Of a stretch of 64,000 bases of DNA, positions 56,153 through 64,000 are shown piece after piece. The notes below the pieces were generated by a model, which was given only the letters and a program-made list of their open reading frames with translations, ran no database searches and had not been told where the DNA came from. The stretch comes from Nonomuraea roseoviolacea subsp. carminata. Its GTDB lineage: Bacteria; Actinomycetota; Actinomycetes; Streptosporangiales; Streptosporangiaceae. Location of the stretch: positions 1,240,001-1,304,000 of the forward strand of contig NZ_JAMZEC010000001.1 of the NCBI RefSeq assembly GCF_024172185.1, given 5' to 3'. Both the position numbers and the translations under genes were made by a program. Every line of letters starts with the position of its first letter. Positions within the stretch are counted from its first letter, which is position 1.

Positions 56153-59100
56153 ATGACGCCAGAGATGCGGAAGTTCATCGACCTTCTCGAGAGCCAGCTC
56201 GGCTACTCGGAGAGGGGCGGTGCGTACACCAAGTTCGGCGACTGGTACGGCAAGAACGTCGAGTTCGACGCCGACTACACCTCAGCGCCGTGGTGCGACA
56301 TGATGCTCTCGTGGGCCGCGCACAAGCTCGGCTACGAGGAGTGGATGGGCCAGTTCGCCTGGACCGTCAGTCACGCCAAGTGGTTCCGCAAGCACGACGC
56401 CTGGGGACACAAGCCCGAGCCCGGAGCCTTCGTCTTCTACGACTGGAGCGGCTCCAACAGCCTCGACCGGATCGACCACGTGGGCATCGTGACCCGGGTC
56501 GAGGGCAACACGATCCACACGATCGAGGGCAACATCGACGGCGGCGTCCTCAAGCGCAAGGAACGTGACACGAGCAAGGTCGTCGGCTACGGCTACCCGT
56601 GGCGGATCAAGGAGCGTCTCGACCGCGAGAACCGCGTCGACCCCGTCCTGCCGCCGGCCAACACCGACACCGGGCTGCTCCAGCAGACCGACAGCACGCT
56701 CGGGGCGCTGATCCCGTACTCCGAGGTCACCATCGTCCAGCCGCCGCTGGCCGCCCGCGCCCAGCCCACCGCGAAGCCCACCAACGGCGCCCAGCAGGCG
56801 ACCGGCCCCACGCCCACCACCCGGACGCAGCCGGTCCAGCCGCAGACCCAGCCCCAGGCCCAGCCTCAGGCGCGACCGCAGGCCACCAGCTCGGCCGCCA
56901 CGAACACCGACAAGGCCGCCAAGAAGGGCAAGCACGCCAAGCCCGCCACGGCCGACACCAAGGCCGTCACCAGCGAGCCGCTGGCGCCGCTCGGGGACGC
57001 CTCGGCCACGCACCCGTCCCCGGCGCTGGAGTCACCGACACTGGTGGGCTCCGCGCTGGTGGCCGCCCTCGCGCTGCTCGCCGTGGCCAAGACCCGGCAC
57101 ATGCGCGCCCGGCCCGCTCTGACCGCCGCCGCTCCGGCCGCTCCCGGCCGTCGCCGCCACCGCCGTCCCCGCCGCCCGGCCTTCGCCTCGGCCGCCGAGA
57201 GCGCGCCGGTCAAGGCCACGATGGTGCGCCGTACGACGGCGGACGCCACGCTGACGACCCGCGCCACCGCCGCGGCCCGCGCCACGGCGGGAGCGGCCCT
57301 GGCGGCGGGCGCCACGGCCACGGCAGGCGCGACCCTGGTGGCGATCGCCACGGCCCGCGGCACGACGGCGCCGGCGGGCGGCACCGCGGTGAACGGCCGT
57401 GAGGCGGCGGCACTGGCGGGCGGCACCGCGGTGAACGGCCGTGAGGCGGCGGCACTGGCGGGCGGCACCACCGCTGCCGCCGGGGCGGGGCGTTCCGCCC
57501 ACCCGGCCGCGGACGCCCTGCTGGAGACGGTCGAGCCGGTCAGCACGTCGCGCTCGGCGGCCCTTGGCGGCTCCTCCGCCGCGTCCCGCTCCGGTTCCGG
57601 CTACGGCGTCGCTACCTGGTACGGCGCCGATTCCGGGTACGGCGCCGGTGCCGCGTCCGCCGCGGACTTCTTCCCGGTGGACCCGGCCTCCACGGGCCCC
57701 ATGCCCCTGCACCCGGACATCCTGGCCGGCCTCTCGGAGGACGCGTCCGCCGCTCCGCTGGAGCCCACGGCCATCCACCAGGGAACGCCGCTGGAGGCCC
57801 TCGGCGCCCGCCGCATCGTCCCGGTCGAGACCTCGCCGGACCCGGCGGCCACCGGCCGCAGGTTCGTCACGCTGGAGACCGCCGCGGCGCGGCGGGGGCT
57901 CTCCCTGGAGGCGCTCGCCGCGCGCCTGGCGCTGCCGCCGGGCACGTTCGCGATCCCGGAGGCGACGAGCCGGTTCGACGCGTTCGGCCCCCGCGCGGCC
58001 TCCGCCGCCGACCGGCCGACCGGCCGTATCCCCGAGACGGCCACCGGCCCCGGCGCCACCCGCGCTGCGCAGACGCCTCACGCGCCCGTCTCCGTCCGCA
58101 CCTCCGAGGCGTCTCAAGCGCCCGTCGCCGCCCGGGCCACGCGGTACGTGCCCGCGGAGCCGTGGCCGGCCGCCGAGTCCCTGCCGCCGGACGTCGCGCT
58201 CCTGGTGCGCGACGCCCAGACCCTCCTGCGCGACGCCCAGGGCCTGCCGCGCGAGGAGGAGGCGTGGGACGCCTTCGGCCGCCGCCCCCGCCCCAGGGGC
58301 TCCGGCGACTCCTCTGACGGCCCGTACGCCCGTCTGGACGGCCACGCCCACGCGGGAAGCCCTCAGGGACGGTACGGGGTCGTGGACGGCCTCCAGGGCG
58401 GCCACACCCGCACGAACGGCGCTCAGGGCCGATCCGGGCGCCAGGACGTCCCGACGCGGCCCGGGCGGCAGGACCTCCCCGCGCGTTCCGGACGGCAGGA
58501 CCTTCCGGGGCGGCCCGGGCGGCAGGAGTTCGCCGGGCGGTCAGGGCGGCAGGACGCCTCCATCGGCGGATACCGGGGGCGGAGGCGCCGCAGCGGGCAC
58601 CCCGTCGAGGAGCCGGCCACGTTCTCGCCCGACGCCGCCCCGCGCGGCCGCCGCCACCGCGGGATGGCCCAGTACCGCACCGAGCAGCCGCACCACATGG
58701 ACGCCCGCCGGATCGACCCCTACTGGATCCACCCGCAGCCCGCCCCGCTCCACCGCGCGGACACGCTCGCGGGCGAGGCCCAGCCCGGCGACGGCCGGCC
58801 CGGCTCGCACGACGGCGGCACCCACGGACCCGCCGCCCGTCGCAACGACGCCCACGGACCCGACGCCCATCGCGGCGACGCCCAGCGGGCCGGTGGCCGC
58901 TGGGACGTGCGCCAGTTGGAGCCCCGCTGGTCCGACCAGTTCGCCCAGGACGGGCCGCTCCGAGGCCGCCGCCACCGCTCCCCCGCCCACGCCGCCGCGG
59001 AGTCCGCTCCCCATCGCGCCGGGTCGTCCTCCACGCCGCCCCTCTCGGCTCCGCTCATCTCGGACGTGTCCCTCCAGGGACCGCCCGTCACGGGCCTGTC

Positions 59101-59329
59101 CCTCGCGGCGCCGTCCGTCCCGGGAACGCCGATGGAGGGACGGGTCTCACCGGCGTCCCCGAGCGCCACGAGTGCGAGCAGTGCGACGAGTGCGACCGCG
59201 GCAAGTGCGGCAAGTGCGGCGAACCGCCCGGCCGCCGTTCCGGGTGCCGGAGACGCTTCCCCAAGCGCCCCCAGCACGGACTCCCCCGCACGCGAGAGCC
59301 GCCGCAGAAGGGGCCGCCACCGCGCCTGA
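56153..59329 (+). CDS. CHAP-domain protein with central TM and Arg-rich repetitive tail
   Basis: A 1058-residue protein. The N-terminal 155 residues are a CHAP amidase/peptidase domain with C48 (SAPWCDMM), H109 (IDHVGIV) and E125/N127 (IEGNIDG). A Pro/Gln/Thr linker follows, one hydrophobic helix at about 296-312 (LVGSALVAALALLAV), then about 740 residues of Ala/Gly/Arg/Pro-rich low-complexity sequence with recurring RGRRHR-type motifs and RPGRQDLP-like repeats. There is no N-terminal signal peptide; the Arg-rich side should stay inside, giving an N-out orientation. The ATG at 56153 begins the domain (TPEMRKFIDLLESQLGY). A cell-wall lytic or wall-remodelling role is likely. Confidence 0.78.
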   Translation: MTPEMRKFIDLLESQLGYSERGGAYTKFGDWYGKNVEFDADYTSAPWCDMMLSWAAHKLGYEEWMGQFAWTVSHAKWFRKHDAWGHKPEPGAFVFYDWSGSNSLDRIDHVGIVTRVEGNTIHTIEGNIDGGVLKRKERDTSKVVGYGYPWRIKERLDRENRVDPVLPPANTDTGLLQQTDSTLGALIPYSEVTIVQPPLAARAQPTAKPTNGAQQATGPTPTTRTQPVQPQTQPQAQPQARPQATSSAATNTDKAAKKGKHAKPATADTKAVTSEPLAPLGDASATHPSPALESPTLVGSALVAALALLAVAKTRHMRARPALTAAAPAAPGRRRHRRPRRPAFASAAESAPVKATMVRRTTADATLTTRATAAARATAGAALAAGATATAGATLVAIATARGTTAPAGGTAVNGREAAALAGGTAVNGREAAALAGGTTAAAGAGRSAHPAADALLETVEPVSTSRSAALGGSSAASRSGSGYGVATWYGADSGYGAGAASAADFFPVDPASTGPMPLHPDILAGLSEDASAAPLEPTAIHQGTPLEALGARRIVPVETSPDPAATGRRFVTLETAAARRGLSLEALAARLALPPGTFAIPEATSRFDAFGPRAASAADRPTGRIPETATGPGATRAAQTPHAPVSVRTSEASQAPVAARATRYVPAEPWPAAESLPPDVALLVRDAQTLLRDAQGLPREEEAWDAFGRRPRPRGSGDSSDGPYARLDGHAHAGSPQGRYGVVDGLQGGHTRTNGAQGRSGRQDVPTRPGRQDLPARSGRQDLPGRPGRQEFAGRSGRQDASIGGYRGRRRRSGHPVEEPATFSPDAAPRGRRHRGMAQYRTEQPHHMDARRIDPYWIHPQPAPLHRADTLAGEAQPGDGRPGSHDGGTHGPAARRNDAHGPDAHRGDAQRAGGRWDVRQLEPRWSDQFAQDGPLRGRRHRSPAHAAAESAPHRAGSSSTPPLSAPLISDVSLQGPPVTGLSLAAPSVPGTPMEGRVSPASPSATSASSATSATAASAASAANRPAAVPGAGDASPSAPSTDSPARESRRRRGRHRA
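57373..57456. repeat. Perfect 42-bp tandem duplication in the CHAP gene
   Basis: Two identical 42-bp units (57373-57414, 57415-57456) plus the start of a third encode 14-residue copies containing TAVNGREAAALAGG. Identity at synonymous sites shows a recent event in the low-complexity tail. Confidence 0.9.
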
Positions 59330-59352
59330 CGAGCCGCCCAGCGAGAGGGCCG

Positions 59353-59408
59353 GGGTGAGGGCCCGGTGAGAGGGGCCGGTGAGGATCCGGGTGAGGGCCC
59401 GGTGAGAG
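59353..59408. repeat. 20-bp direct repeat, 36 bp apart, after the CHAP gene
   Basis: GGGTGAGGGCCCGGTGAGAG occurs at 59353-59372 and 59389-59408, within a run of GGTGAG-type motifs reaching 59425. It fills the gap between the convergent CHAP and oxidoreductase genes. No clear terminator stem accompanies it. Confidence 0.7.
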
Positions 59409-59444
59409 AGCCCCGGTGAGGGTCGGCGTCTCAGCCGCCGGCCG

Positions 59445-60290
59445 TCACCCCCGTACCGGCTCCCACGCGGGCGTGACCCCGTACCGGGCCGCGAAGGACT
59501 CCAGACCCGCCACCGCGTCCCTGCTCCGCGTCCACGGACGGACGATGAGCCGGTTCACCCCCAGCGCCGCCCAGGACGGCACCTCGTCCGGCGACCCCAG
59601 CTCGTACGCGTGGACCGTCACCGACCTCGTCCCCCCGAGCGCCGCGAGCCGGTCGAGCTGGGGCCGGATCGACTCCAGCGTGTGCGGCATGCTGATCCAG
59701 CCGTCGCACAGCCGTGCGGCCCGGCGCAGCGCGGCGGGCGACTCGCCGCCGCACAGGATCGGCAGCCGGTGCTGTACGGGCTTCGGCTCGAACGCCACCT
59801 CCGGGAACGAGTAGAACGTCCCGGAGTGCGCCACCACGGGCTCGCTCCACAGCCGCCGGGTCACCTCGATGACCTCGTCCAGCCGGGCTCCCCGGTCCGC
59901 GAACGGCACCCCGGCCGCGTCCCATTCGCCCCGGTACCACCCGGCGCCCACCCCGCAGATCGCCCGGCCGGACGACACCACGTCCAGCGTGGCGAAGGCG
60001 CGCGCCGACACGAACGGGTGCCGCAGCGCCAGCAGGTGCACGGCCGTGCCCAGCCGGACGCGCGTGGTGAGCGCGGCCAGCCAGCACAGGTACGCCGGGG
60101 CGTCGAAGAGCGGTGTGGACGGCTTGATGCCCGGGTTCGAGGTGCCCGGGTAGGCGGCCGACGACAGGTCGGTGGTGAACACCAGGTGCTCGGGCAGCCA
60201 CACCGACTCGAACCCGAGCCGGTCGGCCGCCACCGCGACGTCCTTCCACGCGGCCGGGTGGATGAGGCCCAGGGGCACGCCGTACTTCAC
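59445..60290 (-). CDS. LLM-class F420-dependent oxidoreductase
   Basis: A 281-residue luciferase-like enzyme. KYGVPLGLIHPAAWKDVAVAADRLGFESVWLPEHLVF at the start, LTTRVRLGTAVHLLALRHPFVSARAFATLDVVSSGRAICGVGAGWYRGEW in the middle, and PILCGGESPAALRRAARLCDGWI near the C-terminus are typical of mycobacterial F420-type LLM proteins. The GTG overlaps the acyl-CoA dehydrogenase stop codon (GTGA). Last gene of the acyl-CoA dehydrogenase operon; it likely oxidises or reduces a ketone or enone intermediate on the same pathway. Confidence 0.82.
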   Translation of the reverse strand: MKYGVPLGLIHPAAWKDVAVAADRLGFESVWLPEHLVFTTDLSSAAYPGTSNPGIKPSTPLFDAPAYLCWLAALTTRVRLGTAVHLLALRHPFVSARAFATLDVVSSGRAICGVGAGWYRGEWDAAGVPFADRGARLDEVIEVTRRLWSEPVVAHSGTFYSFPEVAFEPKPVQHRLPILCGGESPAALRRAARLCDGWISMPHTLESIRPQLDRLAALGGTRSVTVHAYELGSPDEVPSWAALGVNRLIVRPWTRSRDAVAGLESFAARYGVTPAWEPVRG

Positions 60291-61300
60291 GGGTACCGCC
60301 GCAGGTCGCCGCCCGCCAGGGCCTCGCGGATCCTGGCCCGGTGCTCGGCCGCGCCGCCGTACGCGGCCGACAGCGACCACGCGCGGGCCAGCCAGAACCT
60401 CAGGTCGAGCTCCTCGGTGTAGCCGATCGCGCCGTGGGTCTGGAGCGCGGCGCGCGCGGCGAGGTCGGCGGCCTCGCCCGCCGCCGCCTTGGCGGCGCTC
60501 ACGTCCCGATCCACGTCCGGCACACCTCCGTCCGGCACACCTCTATCCGGCACACCGGCATCCGGTACGGCCGCCTCCACCGCGAGGGCGGCCCGGTGGA
60601 CCAGCGGCGCGGCGAACGCGATGCCGACCGCCACGTCCGCCAGCCGGTGCTTGACCGCCTGGAACGACCCGATCGGCGCCCCGAACTGCCTCCTGACCCG
60701 CGCGTAGGACACGGAGACCTCCAGCAGCCGCCGCGCCACCCCGATGAGCTGGGCGGCGGTCGCCACGGTGGCCGCGCGCAGCGCCGGGCCGAGCGGCCGG
60801 TCCAGGGGCGTGGCGTCCGTGTACGACACCTCGGACAACCGGCGGCACGGGTCCGGCCCCGGCAGGGGTCGCAGCCGCGCCGCCTCGCGTCCCACCACCA
60901 CCGCACCACCGTCGCTCCCCCTCGAGACCACGATGAGGTCGGCGAGGTCCGCGTCCGGCGCGCCGGCGCCGCCCGGCGGCACCACGCTCACCCGTACGGC
61001 CCCGGAGGCCAGCTTGGGCACCCAAGGCAGCAGGTACGGCGCGACGACGGCCGTCTCCACGACCGGCCCCGGCAGGCACGCCCTGCCGGTCTCCTCAAGG
61101 GCGGGTAGGGCGTCCACCAGGCGGAGTCCCAGCCCGTCGGCCTCGGGGGGCACGAGCAGCCCGAAGAACCCCACGGCGGCGAGCCGGTCCCACGCGGGCA
61201 GCCGCTCGGCGCGCAACGCCTTGGGCGGGCAGTGCTCCGTCAGGACGTCTCGTACGGTCTCGGCCAGCGCGAGCTGGTCCGGGGTGAAGGCGAAGTCCAT
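60287..61300 (-). CDS. Acyl-CoA dehydrogenase, beta-type subunit (FadE28-like)
   Basis: A 337-residue acyl-CoA dehydrogenase fold, shorter than the usual 380-390. FAD contacts include RRQFGAPIGSFQAVKHRLADV and LQTHGAIGYTEELDLRFWLARA. The catalytic Glu position in the last helix is Gly (AAYGGAAEHR rather than YEGT), so it is likely the non-catalytic partner of a heteromeric enzyme. An insert with three GVPD repeats (about 262-277) replaces part of a surface loop. The ATG follows GGGAGG. It starts 67 bp after the first acyl-CoA dehydrogenase gene and ends inside the F420 oxidoreductase start. Confidence 0.83.
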   Translation of the reverse strand: MDFAFTPDQLALAETVRDVLTEHCPPKALRAERLPAWDRLAAVGFFGLLVPPEADGLGLRLVDALPALEETGRACLPGPVVETAVVAPYLLPWVPKLASGAVRVSVVPPGGAGAPDADLADLIVVSRGSDGGAVVVGREAARLRPLPGPDPCRRLSEVSYTDATPLDRPLGPALRAATVATAAQLIGVARRLLEVSVSYARVRRQFGAPIGSFQAVKHRLADVAVGIAFAAPLVHRAALAVEAAVPDAGVPDRGVPDGGVPDVDRDVSAAKAAAGEAADLAARAALQTHGAIGYTEELDLRFWLARAWSLSAAYGGAAEHRARIREALAGGDLRRYP

Positions 61301-61367
61301 CGAGGGGACCTCCCGGCTCGGCACGGACAGGACTCGCGAGGAAGCGGGACACACGAGGCACGCGGCG

Positions 61368-62468
61368 TCACCGGGGCAGCCCCAGGACGCGCTCGGCGAT
61401 GATCGTGCGCTGGATCTCGTTGGTGCCCGCGTAGATGGGCCCCGCCAGCGCGAACAGGAACCCGTCGAGCCACGGCGTCGTCCCCGCCCGCTCGCCCAGC
61501 AGTTCCATGGCCAGGCCGTGCATCCGCAGGTCCAGCTCCGACCAGAAGACCTTGCCCATGCTCGACGCGGGCCCGATCGACTCCCCGGCCGCGATGCGGC
61601 GGGCGGTGTGGAAGGTGTGCAGCCGGTACGCCTCGGCGTCGCTCCAGCATCGGGCGGCCCGGTCGGCGAGCGCCGGGTCGGCGTCGCGGGCCAGGGCGAC
61701 GAGCCGGTCGGCGGTGGCCAGGAAGCGGCCGGGGCTGCGCAGGGTGAGGCCGCGCTCGGAGGAGGTGGCGGCCATGGCGATGCGCCATCCGTCGCCCGGT
61801 TCGCCGATCACCATCGCGTCGGGCACGTACACGCCGTCGAAGAACAGCTCCGCGAACCCGGGCAGCCCGTCGAGCTGGGCGACGGGCCGCACGCCGACGT
61901 CCTCCAGCGGGAACATGAGGTAGGTCAGCCCCTTGTGCCGCGCCCCGGAGGTGCGGAACAGGCCGAACCCGTGCGAGGCGTACGCGGCCCGGGAGCTCCA
62001 CGTCTTCTGCCCGTACAGCCGCCAGCCGCCGTCGGCCCGCTCGGCGCGGGAGGTGAGCGCGGCCAGGTCGCTGCCCGCCTCGGGCTCGGACCACGCCTGC
62101 GCCCAGACCTGGTCGGCGCGCGCCATGCCGGGCAGCCAGGCGCGCCGCTGCTCCTCGGTGCCGAACGCCATCAGGGTCGGGGCGAGCAGGAAGACGCCGT
62201 TCTGGCTGACCCGGCCGGGAGCGCCGGCGGCCCAGTACTCCTCCTCGAAGATCAGCCATTCGACGAGCGACGCGCCGCGCCCGCCGTACTCCTCGGGCCA
62301 GGAGACGGCGGAGAGGCGGGCGGAGGCGAGCAGCGCCTCCCAGGCGCGGTGCGCCTCGAAGCCCTCGGGGGTGTCCATCGACGGCAGCCGGTCGGGTACG
62401 TGCCCGGCCAGCCAGTCGCGGACCTCGGCGCGGAAGTCCCGCTCGGCCCTGGTGAAGTCGAGATCCAC
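61368..62468 (-). CDS. Acyl-CoA dehydrogenase, alpha-type subunit (FadE29-like)
   Basis: A 366-residue acyl-CoA dehydrogenase starting at the GTG 62468 (DLDFTRAERDFRAEVRDWL). AQAWSEPEAGSDLAALTSRAERADGGWRLYGQKTWSS is the FAD/substrate segment; it ends IYAGTNEIQRTIIAERVLGLPR. The usual catalytic Glu of IYEGT is Ala, as in heteromeric FadE28-FadE29 enzymes where the base lies elsewhere. Two subunits in tandem suggest an alpha2-beta2 enzyme for a bulky CoA ester, known from sterol side-chain degradation. TAGGTT on the minus strand (62481-62476) is 7 nt before the GTG, so the gene looks leaderless; a GTG at 62474 is the alternative. Confidence 0.84.
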   Translation of the reverse strand: MDLDFTRAERDFRAEVRDWLAGHVPDRLPSMDTPEGFEAHRAWEALLASARLSAVSWPEEYGGRGASLVEWLIFEEEYWAAGAPGRVSQNGVFLLAPTLMAFGTEEQRRAWLPGMARADQVWAQAWSEPEAGSDLAALTSRAERADGGWRLYGQKTWSSRAAYASHGFGLFRTSGARHKGLTYLMFPLEDVGVRPVAQLDGLPGFAELFFDGVYVPDAMVIGEPGDGWRIAMAATSSERGLTLRSPGRFLATADRLVALARDADPALADRAARCWSDAEAYRLHTFHTARRIAAGESIGPASSMGKVFWSELDLRMHGLAMELLGERAGTTPWLDGFLFALAGPIYAGTNEIQRTIIAERVLGLPR

Positions 62469-62477
62469 GGACACCAA

Positions 62478-62493
62478 CCTAGCGCACGCTTGG
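62478..62493. promoter_or_regulatory. Operator-like palindrome, site F
   Basis: CCTAGCGCACGCTTGG matches CCAAGCG-NN-CGCTTGG at 13 of 14 positions and overlaps the presumed -10 (TAGGTT) of the acyl-CoA dehydrogenase operon, as expected for a repressor site. Confidence 0.65.
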
Positions 62494-62530
62494 TCAACTG
62501 GCCAGGCGCGGCCGGGCGATCCGGAGCGGT

Positions 62531-63532
62531 TCATCCGGCCGATGGCCCGGCGGCCCCGGTCCGGAAGGCGCGGCGCAGGGCGGCGAGCCGGGCCGCGGAG
62601 ACGGCCCGGCCCAGCTCGGTGTCCGGCAGCAGCACCTCGAACCCGTGGAAGCCGCCCGGATAGAGGTGGAACTCCGTCGAGACCCCCGCCTCGGCGAGCC
62701 GCCGGGCGTAGTCGAGCGCCTCGTCCCGGAAGATCTCCAGCTCCGTCACGTCCACGAACGCCGGCGGCAGCCCGGCCAGGTCCGTCGCCCGGGCGGGCGC
62801 CGCGTACGGGGAGACGTCCGCGCCGCCCGCCCGCTCGCCGAGCAGGGACCGCCAGCCGAAGGCGTTGGCCGCGCCGTCCCACAGCGGGGCGTCGGCGAGG
62901 CGGCTGGACGGGGTGACGCCGCGGTCGTCGAGCATCGGGCCGGCCAGGAGCTGGAACGCCACGGGCGGGCCGCCCCGGTCGCGGGCCAGCAGGGTCGTGG
63001 CCGCGGCCAGGCCGCCGCCCGCGCTCATCCCGGCGACGGCCAGCCGGGACGGGTCGGCACCGAGCACAGCGGCGTTCGCGGCGGTCCACACCAGGCCGGC
63101 GTAGCAGTCCTCGACGGGCGCCGGGTGCGGGTGCTCGGGCGCGAGCCGGTAGTCGACGGAGACGGCGACGCAGCCGAGCCGCTCCACGTACCCGGCGAGC
63201 AGGCCGTCGTCCATCTCGGGCCGGCCGAAGACCATGCCCCCGCCGTGGATCCAGTACAGACACGGCCTCCCCGCCGGAGCTGAGGACGGAGCCGGGGGCG
63301 GGGCCGCCGGGAGGTGGACGCGCAGGCGCACGTCGCCTCCGGGGCCGGGCGCGCGCCGCTCCTCGACCACCACCCCCGGCCCGGGCGGCGGCATGAGCGC
63401 TAGCAGGGCGTCCAGCTCGGCCCGGTGCCGCGCGACGGCCTCGGGCGTGAGCGTCGCCGCCTCCAGCATGTGCAGCGGCGCCCGTTCCAGGGCCTCGCGC
63501 AGTTCCGGGTCGAGGTTGGGGTGCAGCGTCAT
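62531..63532 (-). CDS. Alpha/beta hydrolase, hormone-sensitive-lipase family
   Basis: A 333-residue family IV esterase. HGGG oxyanion motif at 96-99 (YWIHGGGMVFG), nucleophile S170 in AVAGMSAGGGLAAA, and the C-terminal catalytic His in GGFHGFE; an acidic residue in FVDVTELEIFRDEALDYA completes the triad. N-terminal cap helices occupy residues 1-50. It would hydrolyse short or medium acyl esters in the cytoplasm. ATG at 63532 with AAGGA upstream. It ends 62 bp before the acyl-CoA dehydrogenase operon in the same direction and may feed it acids. Confidence 0.85.
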   Translation of the reverse strand: MTLHPNLDPELREALERAPLHMLEAATLTPEAVARHRAELDALLALMPPPGPGVVVEERRAPGPGGDVRLRVHLPAAPPPAPSSAPAGRPCLYWIHGGGMVFGRPEMDDGLLAGYVERLGCVAVSVDYRLAPEHPHPAPVEDCYAGLVWTAANAAVLGADPSRLAVAGMSAGGGLAAATTLLARDRGGPPVAFQLLAGPMLDDRGVTPSSRLADAPLWDGAANAFGWRSLLGERAGGADVSPYAAPARATDLAGLPPAFVDVTELEIFRDEALDYARRLAEAGVSTEFHLYPGGFHGFEVLLPDTELGRAVSAARLAALRRAFRTGAAGPSAG

Positions 63533-63588
63533 GCCCCAAGTCCTTCCTCGGAACGGGCCCCCGTACCCCTGAAGGCCCGGACGGGCGC

Positions 63589-64000
63589 CTACGCGAGGAG
63601 TTCGACGACGCGCTCGGCCAGCGGGGCGGCGCTGGCGGGGTTCTGGCCGGTGGCGAGGCGGCCGTCGACGACCACCTGGGCCTGCCAGTCCGGCGCACCC
63701 TCGTGCCGCGCGCCCCGCTCCACCAGCGCGTCGGCCAGCAGGAACGGCACGACGGTGTCCACTCCGGCGGCCTTCTCCTCGCTGTCGGTGAACGCGGCGA
63801 CCCGCTTGCCCGCCACCAGGTGGGTGCCGTCGGACAGCGTGAGGTTCACCAGCGCGGACGGCCCGTGGCAGACGGCGGCCACCACGCCGCCGCGCTCGTA
63901 GACCTCCCTGCCGACGCGGGCGACGTCGGGGTCGGTCGGGAAGTCCCACATGGTGCCGTGGCCGCCGGCGTAGAAGACGGCGTCGTAGGCGGAGCCGTCC
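63589..64000 (-). CDS. DJ-1/PfpI family protein (partial, runs off the right edge)
   Basis: The C-terminal 136 codons of a DJ-1/PfpI-superfamily protein whose start lies beyond the window. The visible part reads DAVFYAGGHGTMWDFP, then GGVVAAVCHGPSALVNLTLSDG with the nucleophile Cys in AVCHGPSAL, and KRVAAFTDSEEKAAGVDTVVPF. This matches Hsp31/YdeA-like class I glutamine-amidotransferase-fold proteins, many of which are glyoxalase III or protein/nucleotide deglycases. A 56-bp gap separates it from the esterase gene. Confidence 0.85.
   Translation of the reverse strand, partial: DGSAYDAVFYAGGHGTMWDFPTDPDVARVGREVYERGGVVAAVCHGPSALVNLTLSDGTHLVAGKRVAAFTDSEEKAAGVDTVVPFLLADALVERGARHEGAPDWQAQVVVDGRLATGQNPASAAPLAERVVELLA

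Overview
High-GC DNA with GTG starts, F420/luciferase-like oxidoreductases, MocR and AsnC regulators, an ECF sigma/anti-sigma pair and a long CHAP protein ending in an Arg-rich tail point to a filamentous soil actinobacterium, most likely Streptosporangiales (Nonomuraea-like). I see no rRNA, tRNA, plasmid, phage or CRISPR feature. Most intergenic gaps are short and many genes overlap by 1-17 nt, so long operons are the rule.

Layout. 1-4.3 kb: amino-sugar locus (NgcE/NgcF-type ABC importer, SIS-domain protein, RpiR repressor, divergent GlcNAc-type kinase). 4.3-5.8 kb: ECF sigma factor with a membrane partner. 5.9-10.3 kb: thiolase-like aldolase, a frameshifted LysR regulator, a MerR regulator with a leaderless promoter, a haloacetate-dehalogenase-like hydrolase and a ThuA protein. 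10.3-11.7 kb: a TnpB-only IS200/IS605-type element. 11.7-15.7 kb: an SDR, then a receiver domain fused to a thioredoxin-reductase-like flavoprotein, translationally coupled to a cNMP-domain histidine kinase. 15.7-19.5 kb: AsnC regulator divergent from an AbgT transporter and M20 peptidase. 19.5-26.6 kb: acyl-CoA-type accessory catabolism with gene remnants. 26.8-28.8 kb: a receptor Ser/Thr kinase.

28.9-46.2 kb is the most striking region: fifteen genes in one direction, nearly all overlapping or closely spaced. In transcription order: an intracellular GH127 beta-L-arabinofuranosidase, a complete oligopeptide ABC importer, a proline iminopeptidase, an Xaa-Pro aminopeptidase, and the complete trans-4-hydroxy-L-proline pathway (deaminase, epimerase, GntR regulator, three-subunit D-hydroxyproline dehydrogenase, alpha-ketoglutaric semialdehyde dehydrogenase). 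Hydroxyproline carrying beta-L-arabinofuranose is the signature of plant extensins, so I infer a locus that imports extensin-derived arabinosylated Hyp peptides, removes the sugar, splits imide bonds and takes hydroxyproline to 2-oxoglutarate.

46.5-52.6 kb: a CoA-dependent catabolic operon (DUF35 protein, VOC protein, AMP-forming and ADP-forming acyl-CoA ligases, steroid-dehydrogenase-like SDR) and a convergent thioesterase. 52.6-55.9 kb: MocR regulator divergent from an AhpD-like protein and an MFS exporter. 56.2-59.3 kb: a CHAP wall-hydrolase protein. 59.4-64 kb: a heteromeric acyl-CoA dehydrogenase pair with an F420-type oxidoreductase, an HSL-type esterase and a partial DJ-1/PfpI protein.

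Two regulatory threads join distant genes. An imperfect palindrome, consensus CCAAGCG-NN-CGCTTGG, lies before six CoA-type transcription units from 7.1 to 62.5 kb, suggesting one TetR-type regulon encoded from outside the window. Several genes also look leaderless, with TAnnnT 6-7 nt before the start codon.
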